64,000 bases of DNA from JACDAN01 sp963801855 (GTDB lineage: Bacteria; Actinomycetota; Thermoleophilia; Gaiellales; Gaiellaceae). The position numbers were made by a program, and so were the translations under genes. Positions 16,546-26,764 of the stretch are shown here, one piece after another. Under the pieces are notes generated by a model. It was not told the DNA's origin and made no database searches. It saw only the letters and a program-made list of their open reading frames with translations. The DNA is taken from assembly GCA_963801855.1 (NCBI GenBank), contig CAWDGK010000002.1, positions 1,054,001-1,118,000 of the forward strand, written 5' to 3'. The number at the start of each line of letters is the position of its first letter. Position 1 is the stretch's first letter.

Positions 16546-18012
16546 ATGCCGCGTCTCGTCGTTCTCCTCGCCCTGCTCGTCTCCGCACTCGGTTTCGCCG
16601 GCGGCTCGTCCGCCGCGCTCCGGGTGGGCGTTGCAGACGACTACGGGACCTATTCGGAGCACAGCCCGTGGTTCTTCGACCACCTCGGACAGCTCGGGAT
16701 GACCGAGAACCGGATCTCCGTCAATTTCGACAGCGCGGCGCCGACGACGATCCACCAGCAGCTGCTGCTCGACCTCTACGTGCCGCTCGCGACGCTTCGC
16801 GGTGTGCGCGTCGTCTTCTCGGTGGCACCGACGAAGGCCAAAGGGATCACGGAGAGCGCGGGAGCACCCGCCCAGTACGCGGCCTTCGTCGCGCTTCTGG
16901 CGCGCACCTATCCGAGCGTCAAGGACTTCATCATCGGAAACGAGCCGAACCAGCCGCGCTTCTGGCAACCCCAGTTCAACAGCGCGGGCCAGAACGTCTC
17001 CTCGTCCTCGTACTACGGGATGCTCGCGGCGGCCTACGACTCCCTGAAGGCGGTCGACCCCGCGATCAACGTGATCGGGCTCGGTCTCTCTCCTCGCGGC
17101 GGTGACAAGCCGAACGCGCCCAACAACGTCTCGACGTCGCCCGTGCGCTTCATCCACGGCCTCGGCAAGGCGTACCGCGCGAGCGGCCGCAAGAAGCCGC
17201 TCATGGACGAGCTCGCCTTCCACCCCTATCCCGACCAGGATCGCGACGCACTGATGAAGGGCTACCGCTGGCCGAACGCCGGGATCCCGAACCTCGCCCG
17301 CGTCAAGCAGGCGTTCTGGGACGCCTTCCACGGAACCGCCCAGCCCCTGTTCCCCGAGGGCACGAGCTCGAGCGGTCTCAAGTTCCGCCTGGACGAGCTC
17401 GGCTGGCAGGTCGACGTGAACCCGTCTGCCGCCGGCGCCTACTTCGGCCGGGAGAACGTCCGCCCGACCGACGAGAACGCCCAGGCAGGGATCTACGGCG
17501 ACGCGATTCGCTATCTCGCGTGCGACGCGTCCGTCAACTCCGTCCTTTTCTTCCTCCTTCGCGACGAGCCGAATCTCGACCGCTGGCAGGCAGGTCTCAT
17601 CCGCGCCGACGGAACGCTTCGCCCCTCGTTCGACGCCGTCAAGAACGCCGTCGCAACGACGAGTGGCCGCTGCCCTGGCGCCATGCGCTCGTGGAGGCAC
17701 ACCACCCGCGTTGAAGGTGCCCGCGTCAAATGGCCCGCGAAGCTGAGGCTTCCCGCCCGGAAGCTGACGCTCGCGATGGTCGTCAACGCCGAGGAGGACG
17801 CCCGCGTCGAGGCCGGGCTCTTCACGGCACGCGGCAAGCGCGTCATGAAGCAGTCGGGCAACGTGAACGCCTATCGCTCCCGGATCGTCCGCTTCTCGAA
17901 GCGCTTCCGCCCCGGCCGCTACGTCTTCCGCGTCACGGTCAAAGCGCAGCTGAACGGCGCTCGCAAGAGCACGTTCTCCAAGCCGCTGGTCATCACCGGC
18001 CGCCGCCGCTAA
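16546..18012 (+). CDS. Secreted glycoside-hydrolase-like TIM-barrel protein (copy 1)
   Basis: The 488-residue protein has a Sec signal peptide (LVVLLALLVSALGFAGGSSA), then a domain resembling clan-A (GH5/GH39-like) glycosidases. The acid/base candidate is Glu in FIIGNEPNQPRFW. A second acidic candidate is Glu in MDELAFHPYP or the later RLDELGWQVDV. The C-terminal 120 residues are a basic beta-sandwich-like region. A paralogue lies at 24399-25701, sharing GNEPN, LSPRGGD/LAPRGGD, HPY and RYYRASGR/AYRASGR blocks. The substrate is unknown. It is divergent from gap with a 95-base gap between them. Confidence 0.72.
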   Translation: MPRLVVLLALLVSALGFAGGSSAALRVGVADDYGTYSEHSPWFFDHLGQLGMTENRISVNFDSAAPTTIHQQLLLDLYVPLATLRGVRVVFSVAPTKAKGITESAGAPAQYAAFVALLARTYPSVKDFIIGNEPNQPRFWQPQFNSAGQNVSSSSYYGMLAAAYDSLKAVDPAINVIGLGLSPRGGDKPNAPNNVSTSPVRFIHGLGKAYRASGRKKPLMDELAFHPYPDQDRDALMKGYRWPNAGIPNLARVKQAFWDAFHGTAQPLFPEGTSSSGLKFRLDELGWQVDVNPSAAGAYFGRENVRPTDENAQAGIYGDAIRYLACDASVNSVLFFLLRDEPNLDRWQAGLIRADGTLRPSFDAVKNAVATTSGRCPGAMRSWRHTTRVEGARVKWPAKLRLPARKLTLAMVVNAEEDARVEAGLFTARGKRVMKQSGNVNAYRSRIVRFSKRFRPGRYVFRVTVKAQLNGARKSTFSKPLVITGRRR

Positions 18013-18356
18013 AACCACCCGTCCCACGCAACTGTGAACTGAGGCGGGCCGCAAAGGCATCGCTTGCGATGCCGCTTGGAGGCCGTACCGGCTCCGCCGG
18101 CGCGGCCGTCGTACGATCGGCCCGCCGCTCACACTCCCAGCAACCGCAACCAGACGAAAAGGAGCGGCGAGCCGCAACACATCACTTACGAAAAGAGAAG
18201 CGGCGGGCCGGAGGGGAAGCTCCGAGGACGACCTCCCCCTCCAGTTGAACCGCGCTCCGGACCTTGGCGTCGAACGGGGTCTGAATTCAACGCCGGACGA
18301 GCGCAGACCCGCCGTCCGATGAGTATGACGGAAACCCCGCCGTAGCCTCAAGCGAC
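18013..18356. other. Intergenic region between convergent genes
   Basis: These 344 bases separate the 3' ends of the secreted glycosidase-like gene and whiA. I see no convincing coding frame. It holds one perfect hairpin, GGCATCGC-TT-GCGATGCC (18056-18073), 44 bases after the plus-strand stop; with no T-run it may act as a weak terminator or stabilise the 3' end. A purine-rich stretch (about 18158-18225) follows. Base composition is less coding-like than the flanks. Confidence 0.5.
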
Positions 18357-19268
18357 TTAGAGCTGTGCAAGGCGGATCAGTTTTTGTAAACGCCTGTGGA
18401 CCGTGGCCTTCGTCGCAGGCGGGTGGCACTTCAGGCCCAGTTCGCGGAGTGAGAGGGCTGGATGAGCGAGGCGCAGCTCGGCAAGCTCCCGCAACTCGGG
18501 CGAGAGCCGGTCGAGGCCTCCTCGCCGGGCCAGCCTCTTCAAGGCTCGCAACTGGACGCCGGCAGCGCGGCTGGTGCGGACCAGGTTCGCGTGGTCGGCA
18601 TTTGCGAGGCGGTTCGCCCTCGACTTTGCCGCTCCCACGACGGCGCGCTCCGCGAAGGTCAACACCGCGCTCGCTGCGCCGGCCGCTGCCAGCACCTCTC
18701 CGATCGCTCCCGAACCCTTGGCGTAGGCGACCGCGTGGCCGGGTCGTTCCTGAACGCCCAGTTGGATCTCCTCTGCTGCCGCTATCTCGGCGATGAACTC
18801 CGCCCCGGAAAGCTCGCCCGTGCGCAGCTCCAGGTGGGCGCGGGACACGCTTCCCCCGCCGAGGAGCGCCCCTCGCAAGTAGGCGCCGCGGCAACACGAC
18901 CGGGCGACGACGCGCTTGGGCGGCCGGTCGAGCGGGCCGAGCCGCGTGGAGAGCACCCCGGCTTCGTTCAGCACCTGAAGCGCACGGTCGACGCCTTCGA
19001 CGTGCAGCTGGTACCGCGTGGATCCGTCGAAGGCGCGGCGCCGGTAGGTGCGGATCTCACACGGGACCTCGAAACCGCGCAGGAGCGCGAATGCCCGCCG
19101 CGCGACCGCCGAGCTCGGCACGTCCAGGTGCACCGAGACCTCGCCGCGGCCGAGCAGGTGGATCGAGCCGGCGGTGTGGAAGAGCGCCGACAGCTCCGCC
19201 AGGCGATCGCACTCCCGTCGCGGCGCGATCGCCGCCAGCTCGTTCCGCACGTCCACCGAAAGCGTCAA
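18357..19268 (-). CDS. whiA: DNA-binding regulator WhiA
   Basis: The roughly 303-residue protein matches WhiA: N-terminal WhiA domain (VDVRNELAAIAP, then SALFHTAGSIHLLG), LAGLIDADG-like core (KRVVARSCCRGAYLRGALLGGG, a WhiA hallmark, as CRGAYLRGA), and a C-terminal helix-turn-helix (SLRELGLKCHPPATKATVH). WhiA controls sporulation septation in Streptomyces and is conserved in non-sporulating Gram-positives. Here it sits alone rather than in the usual rapZ-yvcK-whiA cluster. The TTG at 19268 is chosen because the WhiA N-terminus begins there; a GTG at 19256 is the alternative. It is divergent from pruA. Confidence 0.93.
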   Translation of the reverse strand: MTLSVDVRNELAAIAPRRECDRLAELSALFHTAGSIHLLGRGEVSVHLDVPSSAVARRAFALLRGFEVPCEIRTYRRRAFDGSTRYQLHVEGVDRALQVLNEAGVLSTRLGPLDRPPKRVVARSCCRGAYLRGALLGGGSVSRAHLELRTGELSGAEFIAEIAAAEEIQLGVQERPGHAVAYAKGSGAIGEVLAAAGAASAVLTFAERAVVGAAKSRANRLANADHANLVRTSRAAGVQLRALKRLARRGGLDRLSPELRELAELRLAHPALSLRELGLKCHPPATKATVHRRLQKLIRLAQL

Positions 19269-19292
19269 CCCTTCGGAATATACGATCAGCCG

Positions 19293-20940
19293 GTGAGCGC
19301 TCCAGGTCTCTTCCGCCCGCCGGCACCCCGCAACGAGCCTGTCCTGGACTACGCGCCCGGATCGGCGGAGCGCGCGGAGCTGAAGCGGCGCCTCGCCGAG
19401 CTGCGCGGCGACCGGCTCGAGATCCCGCTCGTGATCGGAGGCGAGGAGGTCAGGACGGGATCCACGTTCGAAGCTGTCGAGCCGCACAACAAGGCGAGCG
19501 TGCTCGCCGAGGTTCACAAGGGCGGGCCGTCCGAGGTCGAGCGGGCGATCAAAGCAGCGGGCGAGGCCTGGCAGGACTGGCACCGCTGGCCCTGGGAGGA
19601 GCGTGCCGCCGTCTTTCTCCGAGCAGCGGATCTCCTGGCCGGCCCGTGGCGCTCCACCTTGGTCGCAGCCACGATGCTCAATCAGTCGAAGACCGCGTAT
19701 CAGGCGGAGATCGACGCGGCGGCCGAGACGATCGACTTCCTGCGCTTCAACGTCGAGTTCATGCTCCGGATCTACGCGGAGCAGCCCCTCTCCTCGCCGG
19801 GAGTCTGGAACCGGATGGAGTACAGGGCGCTCGAGGGCTTCGTCTTCGCGGTCACGCCTTTCAACTTCACGGCCATCGGCGCCAACCTGCCGAGCTCGGC
19901 GGCGCTGATGGGCAATACCGTCGTGTGGAAGCCGGCTTCGACCGCCGCCTTCTCCGCCCACTGGGTGATGAAGCTCTTCGAGGAGGCCGGCCTGCCGCCG
20001 GGAGTGATCAACCTCGTCTACGGCTCGGGCGCGGAGGTCGGGGACGCCGCGCTCGCAAGCGAGCACCTCGCGGGAGTCCATTTCACCGGCTCCACCCCGG
20101 TGTTCCAGGGCATGTGGAAGACGATCGGCGACAACATCGCCAACTACCGCAACTATCCGCGCATCGTCGGCGAGACGGGCGGCAAGGATTTCATCGTCGC
20201 GCACCCGTCGGCGAACGTCGACGCCGTCGCAACCGCGATCCTGCGCGGCGCTTTCGAGTACCAGGGGCAGAAATGCTCCGCGGCATCCCGGGTCTACGCG
20301 CCGTCGAACATGTGGCCGGAGCTCCGTGAGCGGCTCGTCAAGGAGGTCGTCCACGATCCGGATGGGCGACGTGTCCGATTTCTCGAACTACATGGGCGCC
20401 GTCATCGACGAGAAGGCCTGGCGCGGGCACAAGGAGGCGATCGATTCGGCCTCCGAGAACGCGGCCGAGGTCGTGGTCGGCGGCGGAACGGACGACAGCG
20501 AGGGCTACTTCATCCAGCCGACGGTGCTGGAGACGAACGACCCGGAGTCGCGCCTGATGCGCGAGGAGCTCTTCGGCCCCATCGTCACGACCTACGTCTA
20601 TCCCGAGGGCAAGTGGGACGAGACGCTCGAGCTCGTGGACGACAATCCGTATGCCTTGACGGGCGCCGTCTTCTCGGAGGACAGGGCGGCGATCGACCAG
20701 GCCGAGGAGCGGCTGCGCTACACGGCCGGGAACTTCTACGTGAACGACAAGCCCACGGGCGCCGTGGTCGGGCAGCAGCCGTTCGGCGGAGCGCGTGGCT
20801 CCGGCACGAACGACAAGGCGGGCTCGATGTGGAACCTCATCCGCTGGGTCAGCCCGCGGACGATCAAGGAGACCTTCGTGCCGGCCCGTGACTACCGCTA
20901 TCCGTTCATGGCGCCGGACGGCGACGGTTCCGGCTCTTAA
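19293..20940 (+). CDS. pruA: 1-pyrroline-5-carboxylate dehydrogenase, frameshifted
   Basis: It oxidises glutamate-gamma-semialdehyde to glutamate with NAD+, the last step of proline catabolism. It is about 548 residues with aldehyde-dehydrogenase motifs: FVFAVTPFNFTAIG, VVWKPASTAAF, VHFTGSTPVF, catalytic Glu in VGETGGKDF, catalytic Cys in EYQGQKCSAASR, and QPFGGARGSGTNDKAG near the C-terminus. The MNQSKT and FNVEFM segments are typical of the PruA class. A one-base indel near 20350 breaks the frame before MGDVSDFSNYMGAVID. The start is GTG at 19293, 24 bases from divergent whiA. No proline dehydrogenase gene is in view. Confidence 0.93.
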
Positions 20941-20980
20941 CCGGCTCTCAACCAACCCTCGTGCCGAACGGGCGTCTTAG

Positions 20981-22505
20981 GTGAGGATGGGCCGCCCGGT
21001 CATCCTGGTCACTGCGGCGGCCCTTCTTCTTTTCGTCGCGACCGCCGGCGCTGCCCGGATCACGGCAGCCCCCGCGCTGACTTCCTGCGCGGCGGCCAGG
21101 TGGCGGACCGGATCGACGGGACGAGGTGGCAACGACCGCATCAAGGTCGACGGCGGCGGTCGAGACACGGTCCGCTGCGGGACGGGCCGCTACGACCTCG
21201 TCAACGCTGATCTCGCCGATCGCGTGGCGGCCGATTGCGAGACCGTTGCACGGGTGGTCGCGCGCGATCTGTACCGGTCGACCGCGCAGCATTCGTCGAT
21301 CGCCGAGCCGGACTCGTTCGCCTGGGGAAATACGGTGGTCGCCGCCTTCCAGTCCGGGCGGTTCCGCGACGGCGGTGCCGTCAACACCGGCTGGGCGACA
21401 TCGCGGGACGGTGGCCGCACCTGGCGTTCGGGCACCCTCCCGTCGCTTACGGTCAACTCCCGGCCCGCCGGTCGTTGGCAGCGCGCGAGCGACCCGGTCG
21501 TCGCGTACGACGCCGCGCACGGAACCTGGCTGATCGCTTCGCTCGCCTTAACCTCCGGCGAGGCCGCGGCCGTCGTCGTGAGCCGCTCGCCAGACGGGAT
21601 CACGTGGAGCGCCCCATTCACGGTCATCGAAGCGCCGTGGCAGCCCAACCTCCTGCTCGACAAGGAGTGGATCGTCTGTGACAACGGCGTCGCGAGTCCG
21701 CACCGGGGCAGTTGCTACGCCACCTACAGCGACTTCAGGACGCGCCGCCTCGAGTTCCAGGCCTCGCGCGACGGCGGTGTCACCTGGGGCGCGCAGGTCG
21801 CGGCGCCGGGAGACGCCGGGCGGCGTTCGATCGACGGACGCTGGGCGCCTGCGCCGCAGCCGGTCGTCCAGCCGGACGGCGATCTCATCGTCCCGTACTA
21901 CGACGAGGATCGCGTGGCGTCCGTCCGCTCGGCCGACGGCGGACGGTCGTTCTCGGCCCCGGTGACAGTCTCGCCGACCGCCTTCAAGGCGACCCCGGGG
22001 CTGCGCGCTCCCCCGCTACCGAGCACCGAGGTGGACGCGAACGGCGTCGTCTACGTCGTGTGGCCCGACTGCAGGCCCACGCCGTCGTGCCGCGCCGACC
22101 AACTCGTCATCTCGCGTTCGTCGGACGGGATCTCCTGGTCGCCGGCGACGTCGAATCCCCACGGCTCCGCGGACTTCGGGGGCCGACTACGTGCTCCCCG
22201 GAATCGGAGTAGACCCGACACGCGCGGGTCGCCTGGCGGTCGTCTACTACGTCGCGCGCGACGGCGGGCTCCTCGACGTCGGCTCCATCTCGTCGCCGAA
22301 CGGCGGCCGTACCTGGCGACCGCCCAGACGAATGAACGCCCAGACGATGCGCCTCGAATGGGCCGCCCAGGCCGGAGGCGCGATGCTCGGCGACTACTTC
22401 TCCACGTCGTGGACGGGTGGACGCGCGATCTCGGTCTTCACGCTCGCCTCGTTCAGGCCAGGTGCGTTCGACCAGCCGCTCTTCGCCGCCGTGATCCGTC
22501 CCTGA
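20981..22505 (+). CDS. Secreted BNR/sialidase-like beta-propeller protein, frameshifted
   Basis: The roughly 508-residue protein has a signal peptide (VILVTAAALLLFVATAGAA). A short domain follows with alternating Gly/Asp and Cys: GGNDRIKV, DTVRCGTGRYDLVNADL, DRVAADCETV; it resembles a degenerate RTX-type calcium-binding unit. The rest is a six-bladed-propeller-type sequence with Asp-box/BNR motifs (SRDGGRTWRSG, SRSPDGITWS, SRDGGVTWGAQ, SADGGRSF, SRSSDGISWS, SPNGGRTWRPP). Sialidase catalytic Arg and Tyr/Glu residues cannot be assigned, so it may only bind glycans. A one-base insertion near 22180 breaks the frame at GADYVLPGIG. GTG 20981 or ATG 20987 are both possible starts. Confidence 0.78.
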
Positions 22506-22521
22506 TCGCTCGACGGGAGCG

Positions 22522-24372
22522 TCAGGCGCGCCCGGCCTTGTGGAGCTGCGCGTAGATCGCGCGTGCCGTCTTCGCGGGAATGCCCGGGACGCCCTCGAGC
22601 TCCTCCTGCGACGCGGCCAGGAACTGCTCGGCCGAGCCGAAGTGGCGGATCAGCGCTCGACGTCGTGCGGGCCCCACGCCCGGCAAGGTGTCGAAGATCG
22701 ACTCCCGCGCTTTCGCCGCCCGCCGCTGCCGGTGGAAATCGAGCGCGAACCGGTGCGCCTCGTCCCGAACACGTTGGAGCAGCTGCAAACCGGGTGAATG
22801 CCGCTCGAGCCGGATCGGATCGGGCCGGTCGGGGACAAAGACCTCCTCCACGCGCTTCGCCAGCGAGATGACTGCGACACGGGGCAGGTCGTAGGCCTGC
22901 ATCGCCTGGATCGCCGCCGAGAGCTGGCCCTTCCCCCCGTCGATGACGACGAGGTTCGGCGCCGCGGCGAAGCCTTCGTCGTAGTTCTCCTCCGAGCCGA
23001 CACCGATGCGGGCAAAGCGGCGCGAGACGGCCTCAGAGAGCGCCGCGTAGTCGTCCTGGCCGTCGATCCGGCGAATGCCGAACTTCCGATAGTGCGCCTT
23101 CTTGGGCATGCCGTCTTGGAAGACGACCATCGACGACACCGGCGACTCCTCCTGGATGTTGGACACGTCGAAGCACTCGATCCGCAACGGGAGGCTCTCG
23201 AGGTTGAGCACCTCGCGCAGCTCCTCCAGCGCCTCCACGCGCCGCTGGCGGGACTGCTCGGCCCGCGCCGCATCGGCGTCGAGAGCGAGTCGCGCGTTCT
23301 GATCCGCAAGATCCTGAAGGCGACGCTTCTCGCCTCGCTCCGCCGGCCGAACCTCGACCCGCGATCCACGCCGCTCGGAGAGGAACTCCGCGAGCGCGGC
23401 TGTGTCCCCGGAGCCTGGCGGAACGATGATCTGGGGCGGAATCGACGGGGCCGAGCCGTAGTACTCGAGCGCGAAGGCCTCGATCACGGCCGCGACCTCT
23501 TGATCCTGGACGTTCTCGAGGTGGAACCCGTACCGGTCGACCATCTTCCCGTCGCGCAGCGGAAAGATCTGCACCGCCGCTCTGTCCCCCTCGATGGCGA
23601 CGCCGACGACGTCCACCGTCCCGACCGCGCGCTTGTCGGCAGCCTGGCGCTCGGCCAGATGCCGGACCGAGAAGAGCCGGTTCCGGAATCGAGCCGCCTC
23701 CTCGAAATGCTCGTTCGCGGCCGCGTCCTTCATCCTTCGCTCGAGCTCGGCGATGATCGGCCGCGTCTCGCCGGAGAGGAACTCGATCACCCCGTCGATG
23801 ACCTTCGCGTACTCGTCCTTCGAGATGTAGTCGACGCAGGGCGCGTAACAGCGTTCGATGTGGAAGTCGAGGCACGGGATGCCGGAGTGCCTGCCCGGTT
23901 TCGGCCCCTCGCACGGGCGGAAGCGGAAGACGCGGTTGAGGACATCCAGCGTCTCGCGCACCTTCTTCGCGTTTGCATAGGGCCCGAAATAGACGACGCC
24001 GCGCCGGTGCCGCTCCCGGGTGAACATGACTCGCGGGTAGTCGTCGCCGACCGTGACGGCAATGTACGGGAACGACTTGTCGTCCCTCAGTCGCACGTTG
24101 AAGGGCGGCCGGTGGCGCTTGACCAGGTTCTGCTCGAGATGCAGAGCCTCGACCTCGTTGCCGGTCACGATCACCTCGAGGTCGGCGATGCGGCCGACCA
24201 TGCGAGCGATCCCCGACCTCGTGTCGCCGCCCTGCTGGAAGTAGCTCCGGACGCGCGGGCGCAGTGTCTTGGCCTTGCCGACGTAGAGGATCTTGCCCGC
24301 CGAATCGCGGAAGAGGTAGACGCCCGGCTTCGCCGGGAGCGCCTTCAGCTTCGGCTCGAGGGACGTGGCCAT
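22522..24372 (-). CDS. uvrC: Excinuclease ABC subunit C
   Basis: UvrC makes both incisions during nucleotide excision repair with UvrA and UvrB. The 616-residue protein is complete: GIY-YIG nuclease domain at the N-terminus (KPGVYLFRDSAGKILYVGKA), four-Cys-like cluster region (RFRPCEG, PCLDFHIERCYAPC), UVR motif binding UvrB (FEEAARFRNRL), RNase H-like endonuclease domain (IECFDVSNIQ, VVIDGGKGQL, RDEAHRFALDFHR) and C-terminal helix-hairpin-helix pair (LPGVGPARRRALIRHFGS, VPGIPAKTA). The start is ATG at 24372; upstream in-frame sequence is arginine-rich and non-homologous. It is divergent from the second glycosidase-like gene, 26 bases apart. Confidence 0.96.
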   Translation of the reverse strand: MATSLEPKLKALPAKPGVYLFRDSAGKILYVGKAKTLRPRVRSYFQQGGDTRSGIARMVGRIADLEVIVTGNEVEALHLEQNLVKRHRPPFNVRLRDDKSFPYIAVTVGDDYPRVMFTRERHRRGVVYFGPYANAKKVRETLDVLNRVFRFRPCEGPKPGRHSGIPCLDFHIERCYAPCVDYISKDEYAKVIDGVIEFLSGETRPIIAELERRMKDAAANEHFEEAARFRNRLFSVRHLAERQAADKRAVGTVDVVGVAIEGDRAAVQIFPLRDGKMVDRYGFHLENVQDQEVAAVIEAFALEYYGSAPSIPPQIIVPPGSGDTAALAEFLSERRGSRVEVRPAERGEKRRLQDLADQNARLALDADAARAEQSRQRRVEALEELREVLNLESLPLRIECFDVSNIQEESPVSSMVVFQDGMPKKAHYRKFGIRRIDGQDDYAALSEAVSRRFARIGVGSEENYDEGFAAAPNLVVIDGGKGQLSAAIQAMQAYDLPRVAVISLAKRVEEVFVPDRPDPIRLERHSPGLQLLQRVRDEAHRFALDFHRQRRAAKARESIFDTLPGVGPARRRALIRHFGSAEQFLAASQEELEGVPGIPAKTARAIYAQLHKAGRA

Positions 24373-24398
24373 TTCGGAGTGAGGGTAGCCTCCGGGCC

Positions 24399-25701
24399 GT
24401 GCGTCGCTGGATCGCCCTAGGGGTCGGGGCTGCCGCTCTCGCAATCGGCGGGTTTCTGCTGGCGACCCGCGGCGACGGCGACGACTCTCAGGCGAAGAGG
24501 CCCGCTGTCGGCGGGACGGACACCGCGGTCGGACGAACGAACGAGGCATCTCCGACCACCTCCACACGCCGGGACCTCGTCCACGGCGACGGGACCCAAC
24601 GGACCCGGCCCGGGGACCGGAACGGGATCGACGGAAGGCAGCGGTGGCCCTCGCCCGTTCGAAGTCGGCGTCTGGGAGTACTTCGTTCGCGATCCCAAAG
24701 CTGCGGTCGCCCGGCGGAGGGTCGCCGACGCCAAGGAGGCCGGGTTCGCCGCCGTGATCACGAACGCCTTCTGGAACCCGGGCCAGACCAGCCCACCGCC
24801 GAACGAGCTGACAGAGCTGCGAAACGCCGCGCGCGCCGCGGCCGCCGCCGGCGTGCGCCCCATGGTGATCGTGGCCAACCTCGGAAGCCGCACGACCCCG
24901 CGAACGGCCCCGCTCAGGAGAGAGTTCGCCGCGTACGCCGTCTCGATCGCCAGGCAGATCCCCGAGTTCCGCGCCTTCGTCGTCGGCAACGAGCCCAACC
25001 TGAACCGTTTCTGGCTGCCCCAGTTCGGGCGAAACGGCGAGAACGTCGCAGCACGCGACTACCTGCTGCTCCTGGCCGAGGTCTTCGACGCGCTGAAGGA
25101 GGTCTCGGGCGAGATCCGGGTCATCGGCGGCGCGCTCGCTCCACGCGGTGGCGACCGACCGGGCACCGGCCGCGACACGCACTCTCCGACCCAGTTCATC
25201 CGCGATCTCGGCCGGTACTACCGGGCTAGTGGACGAACCACGCCCGTGATGGACGCGTTCGCCCACCACCCTTACCTCGAGAGCTCGAGGGTCCCGCCCG
25301 AATTCGCCCACCCGCAGTCCACGACGATCTCGCTGGCCGACTACGACAAGCTCGTCAGCGAGCTTCGCGAGGCCTTCGACGGCACGGCCCAGCCGGGATC
25401 CAAGCTGCCGATCCTCTACACGGAGTTCGGTGTGCAGACTCGAGTCCCGCCGGCGAAGCGCTCGGTCTACAGGAACTTCGAGTCGCCCGCCGCTTCCGAC
25501 GCCGTCTCCGAACGAACCCAGACGGCCTACTACCGCCGCGCCGTCGCCATGGCCTGCAAGCAGCCGACCGTGGAGGGGATCTACATCTTCCATGTCTGGG
25601 ACGAGCCCGACCTCCTCGGCTGGCAGTCAGGGCTCTACTACGCCGACCGAACGCCCAAGACGAGCCGGGGCGCGCTCGCCGATCTACGATCCTGCCGATG
25701 A
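24399..25701 (+). CDS. Secreted glycoside-hydrolase-like TIM-barrel protein (copy 2), frameshifted
   Basis: It begins with a membrane anchor or signal (RRWIALGVGAAALAIGGFLL), then a roughly 60-residue Gly/Thr/Pro linker and a catalytic-like domain from VGVWEYFVRDPKAAVARR. Glycosidase-like landmarks are VVGNEPNLNRFW with the acid/base Glu candidate, APRGGDRPG, DAFAHHPYLE, and ILYTEFGVQT with the nucleophile Glu candidate; YIFHVWDEPD follows. It is paralogous to the protein at 16546-18012 and lacks that protein's C-terminal basic domain. A frameshift falls in the linker, about 24540-24600, so the exact linker is uncertain. The stop overlaps the hemQ start (ATGA). The substrate is unknown. Confidence 0.72.
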
Positions 25702-26393
25702 CCGGCCAATACGTCGCCTACACGTTCTTCCGCGTCGATCCGGCCTGGCGCCGGCTCCCGGTGGAGGAGCGCATGGCCGGAAAAGACGCCTTCGCCGAGG
25801 TCGTCGAGGACTGGGCGGGACGCATGGACGTCCTTCGCGCCTACTCCGTCACAGGGGTGCGGCCGGACTCGGACTTCTTCCTCTGGAAGATCACGGAGCG
25901 CTACGAGGATCTGGGCGAGCTCGGCGCCGAGCTGAACGCAACGCCGCTCGCCGGGTGGCTCGAGACCCCCTACTCGTACCTCGCAACGACGAAAGCGTCC
26001 GAGTACACCGCTGCGCGTCGGCCTCGGAAGGTCGTCCCGCGAAACTCCCCCTACCTCGTCGTCTACCCCTTCGTGAAGACCCGCCCCTGGTATGCGCTGC
26101 CCGAGGAGGAGCGTCAACGCGCGATGGACGAGCACATCCGCATCGGCGCGGAGTTCGAGACGATCCACAACCACACGACGTACTCGTTCGGGATCGACGA
26201 CCAGGAGTTCATGACCGTCTTCGAGTGCGACGAGCCCTCGGACTTCATGCACCTGATGCTGACGCTCCGAGACAGCGAGGCGAGCGCCTACACGGAGCGC
26301 GACACGCCGATCTTCGTCGGGCAGGCCATGGAGATCCGCCGAGCGCTCGACGCGCTCGACGGCTCGGGAGTCCGCGCGGAGGCGTCGCCCTAG
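25698..26393 (+). CDS. hemQ: Coproheme decarboxylase HemQ (chlorite dismutase family)
   Basis: HemQ converts Fe-coproporphyrin III to heme b in the coproporphyrin-dependent pathway used by Gram-positives and Actinobacteria. The 231-residue protein matches the family: AYTFFRVDPAWRRL, YSVTGVRPDSDFFLW, the catalytic Tyr candidate in VYPFVKTRPWYALP, GIDDQEFMTVFECD near the C-terminus. The proximal His candidate is in FETIHNHTTYSFG. It lacks the distal Arg-type signature of true chlorite dismutases as far as I can judge. The start ATG overlaps the preceding stop, and its own stop shares CTAG with the convergent membrane-protein gene. Confidence 0.9.
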   Translation: MTGQYVAYTFFRVDPAWRRLPVEERMAGKDAFAEVVEDWAGRMDVLRAYSVTGVRPDSDFFLWKITERYEDLGELGAELNATPLAGWLETPYSYLATTKASEYTAARRPRKVVPRNSPYLVVYPFVKTRPWYALPEEERQRAMDEHIRIGAEFETIHNHTTYSFGIDDQEFMTVFECDEPSDFMHLMLTLRDSEASAYTERDTPIFVGQAMEIRRALDALDGSGVRAEASP

Positions 26394-26764
26394 CCGTACG
26401 TGCGCTGGTCTCGCCAGGTCCGGAACATCGCGAAGCCGGAGAGACCGAGGATCGCGAAGAACGCGAGCGCCTCCTGGCCTGAGGGCCGGTTCAGGATGAA
26501 GGCTCCAATCGAGACGACGATCAGGAGCGCTGCACCGTAGAACGCGTACTGAGCGCGACTCGGCCAGGTCGAGATGTCCCCTCGCCGCTCGCGCCAGAAC
26601 AGATAGACGAAGAACGCGATCGCAAGGAAGAACGCGATGCGAGTGAGGTAGACGAGCGAGAGGAGCGTCGTCTGCTGGTTCAGCACGATCACGACCCCGA
26701 CGATCCCGACGATGATCAGGAAGCCCCGCAGGGTCGGGTTCATGTCGGCGAAGAAACGTCTCAT
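26390..26764 (-). CDS. Small integral membrane protein
   Basis: The 124-residue protein has about four hydrophobic segments: GFLIIVGIVGVVIVL, ARIAFFLAIAFFVYLFW-type, YAFYGAALLIVVSIGAFIL and ALAFFAILGLSGFAMF. Short charged loops (WRERRGDISTWPSR) separate them. No family motif is recognisable. Its ATG overlaps the stop of the upstream membrane-protein gene (ATGA), so the two are probably a co-translated pair. Confidence 0.75.
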   Translation of the reverse strand: MRRFFADMNPTLRGFLIIVGIVGVVIVLNQQTTLLSLVYLTRIAFFLAIAFFVYLFWRERRGDISTWPSRAQYAFYGAALLIVVSIGAFILNRPSGQEALAFFAILGLSGFAMFRTWRDQRTYG

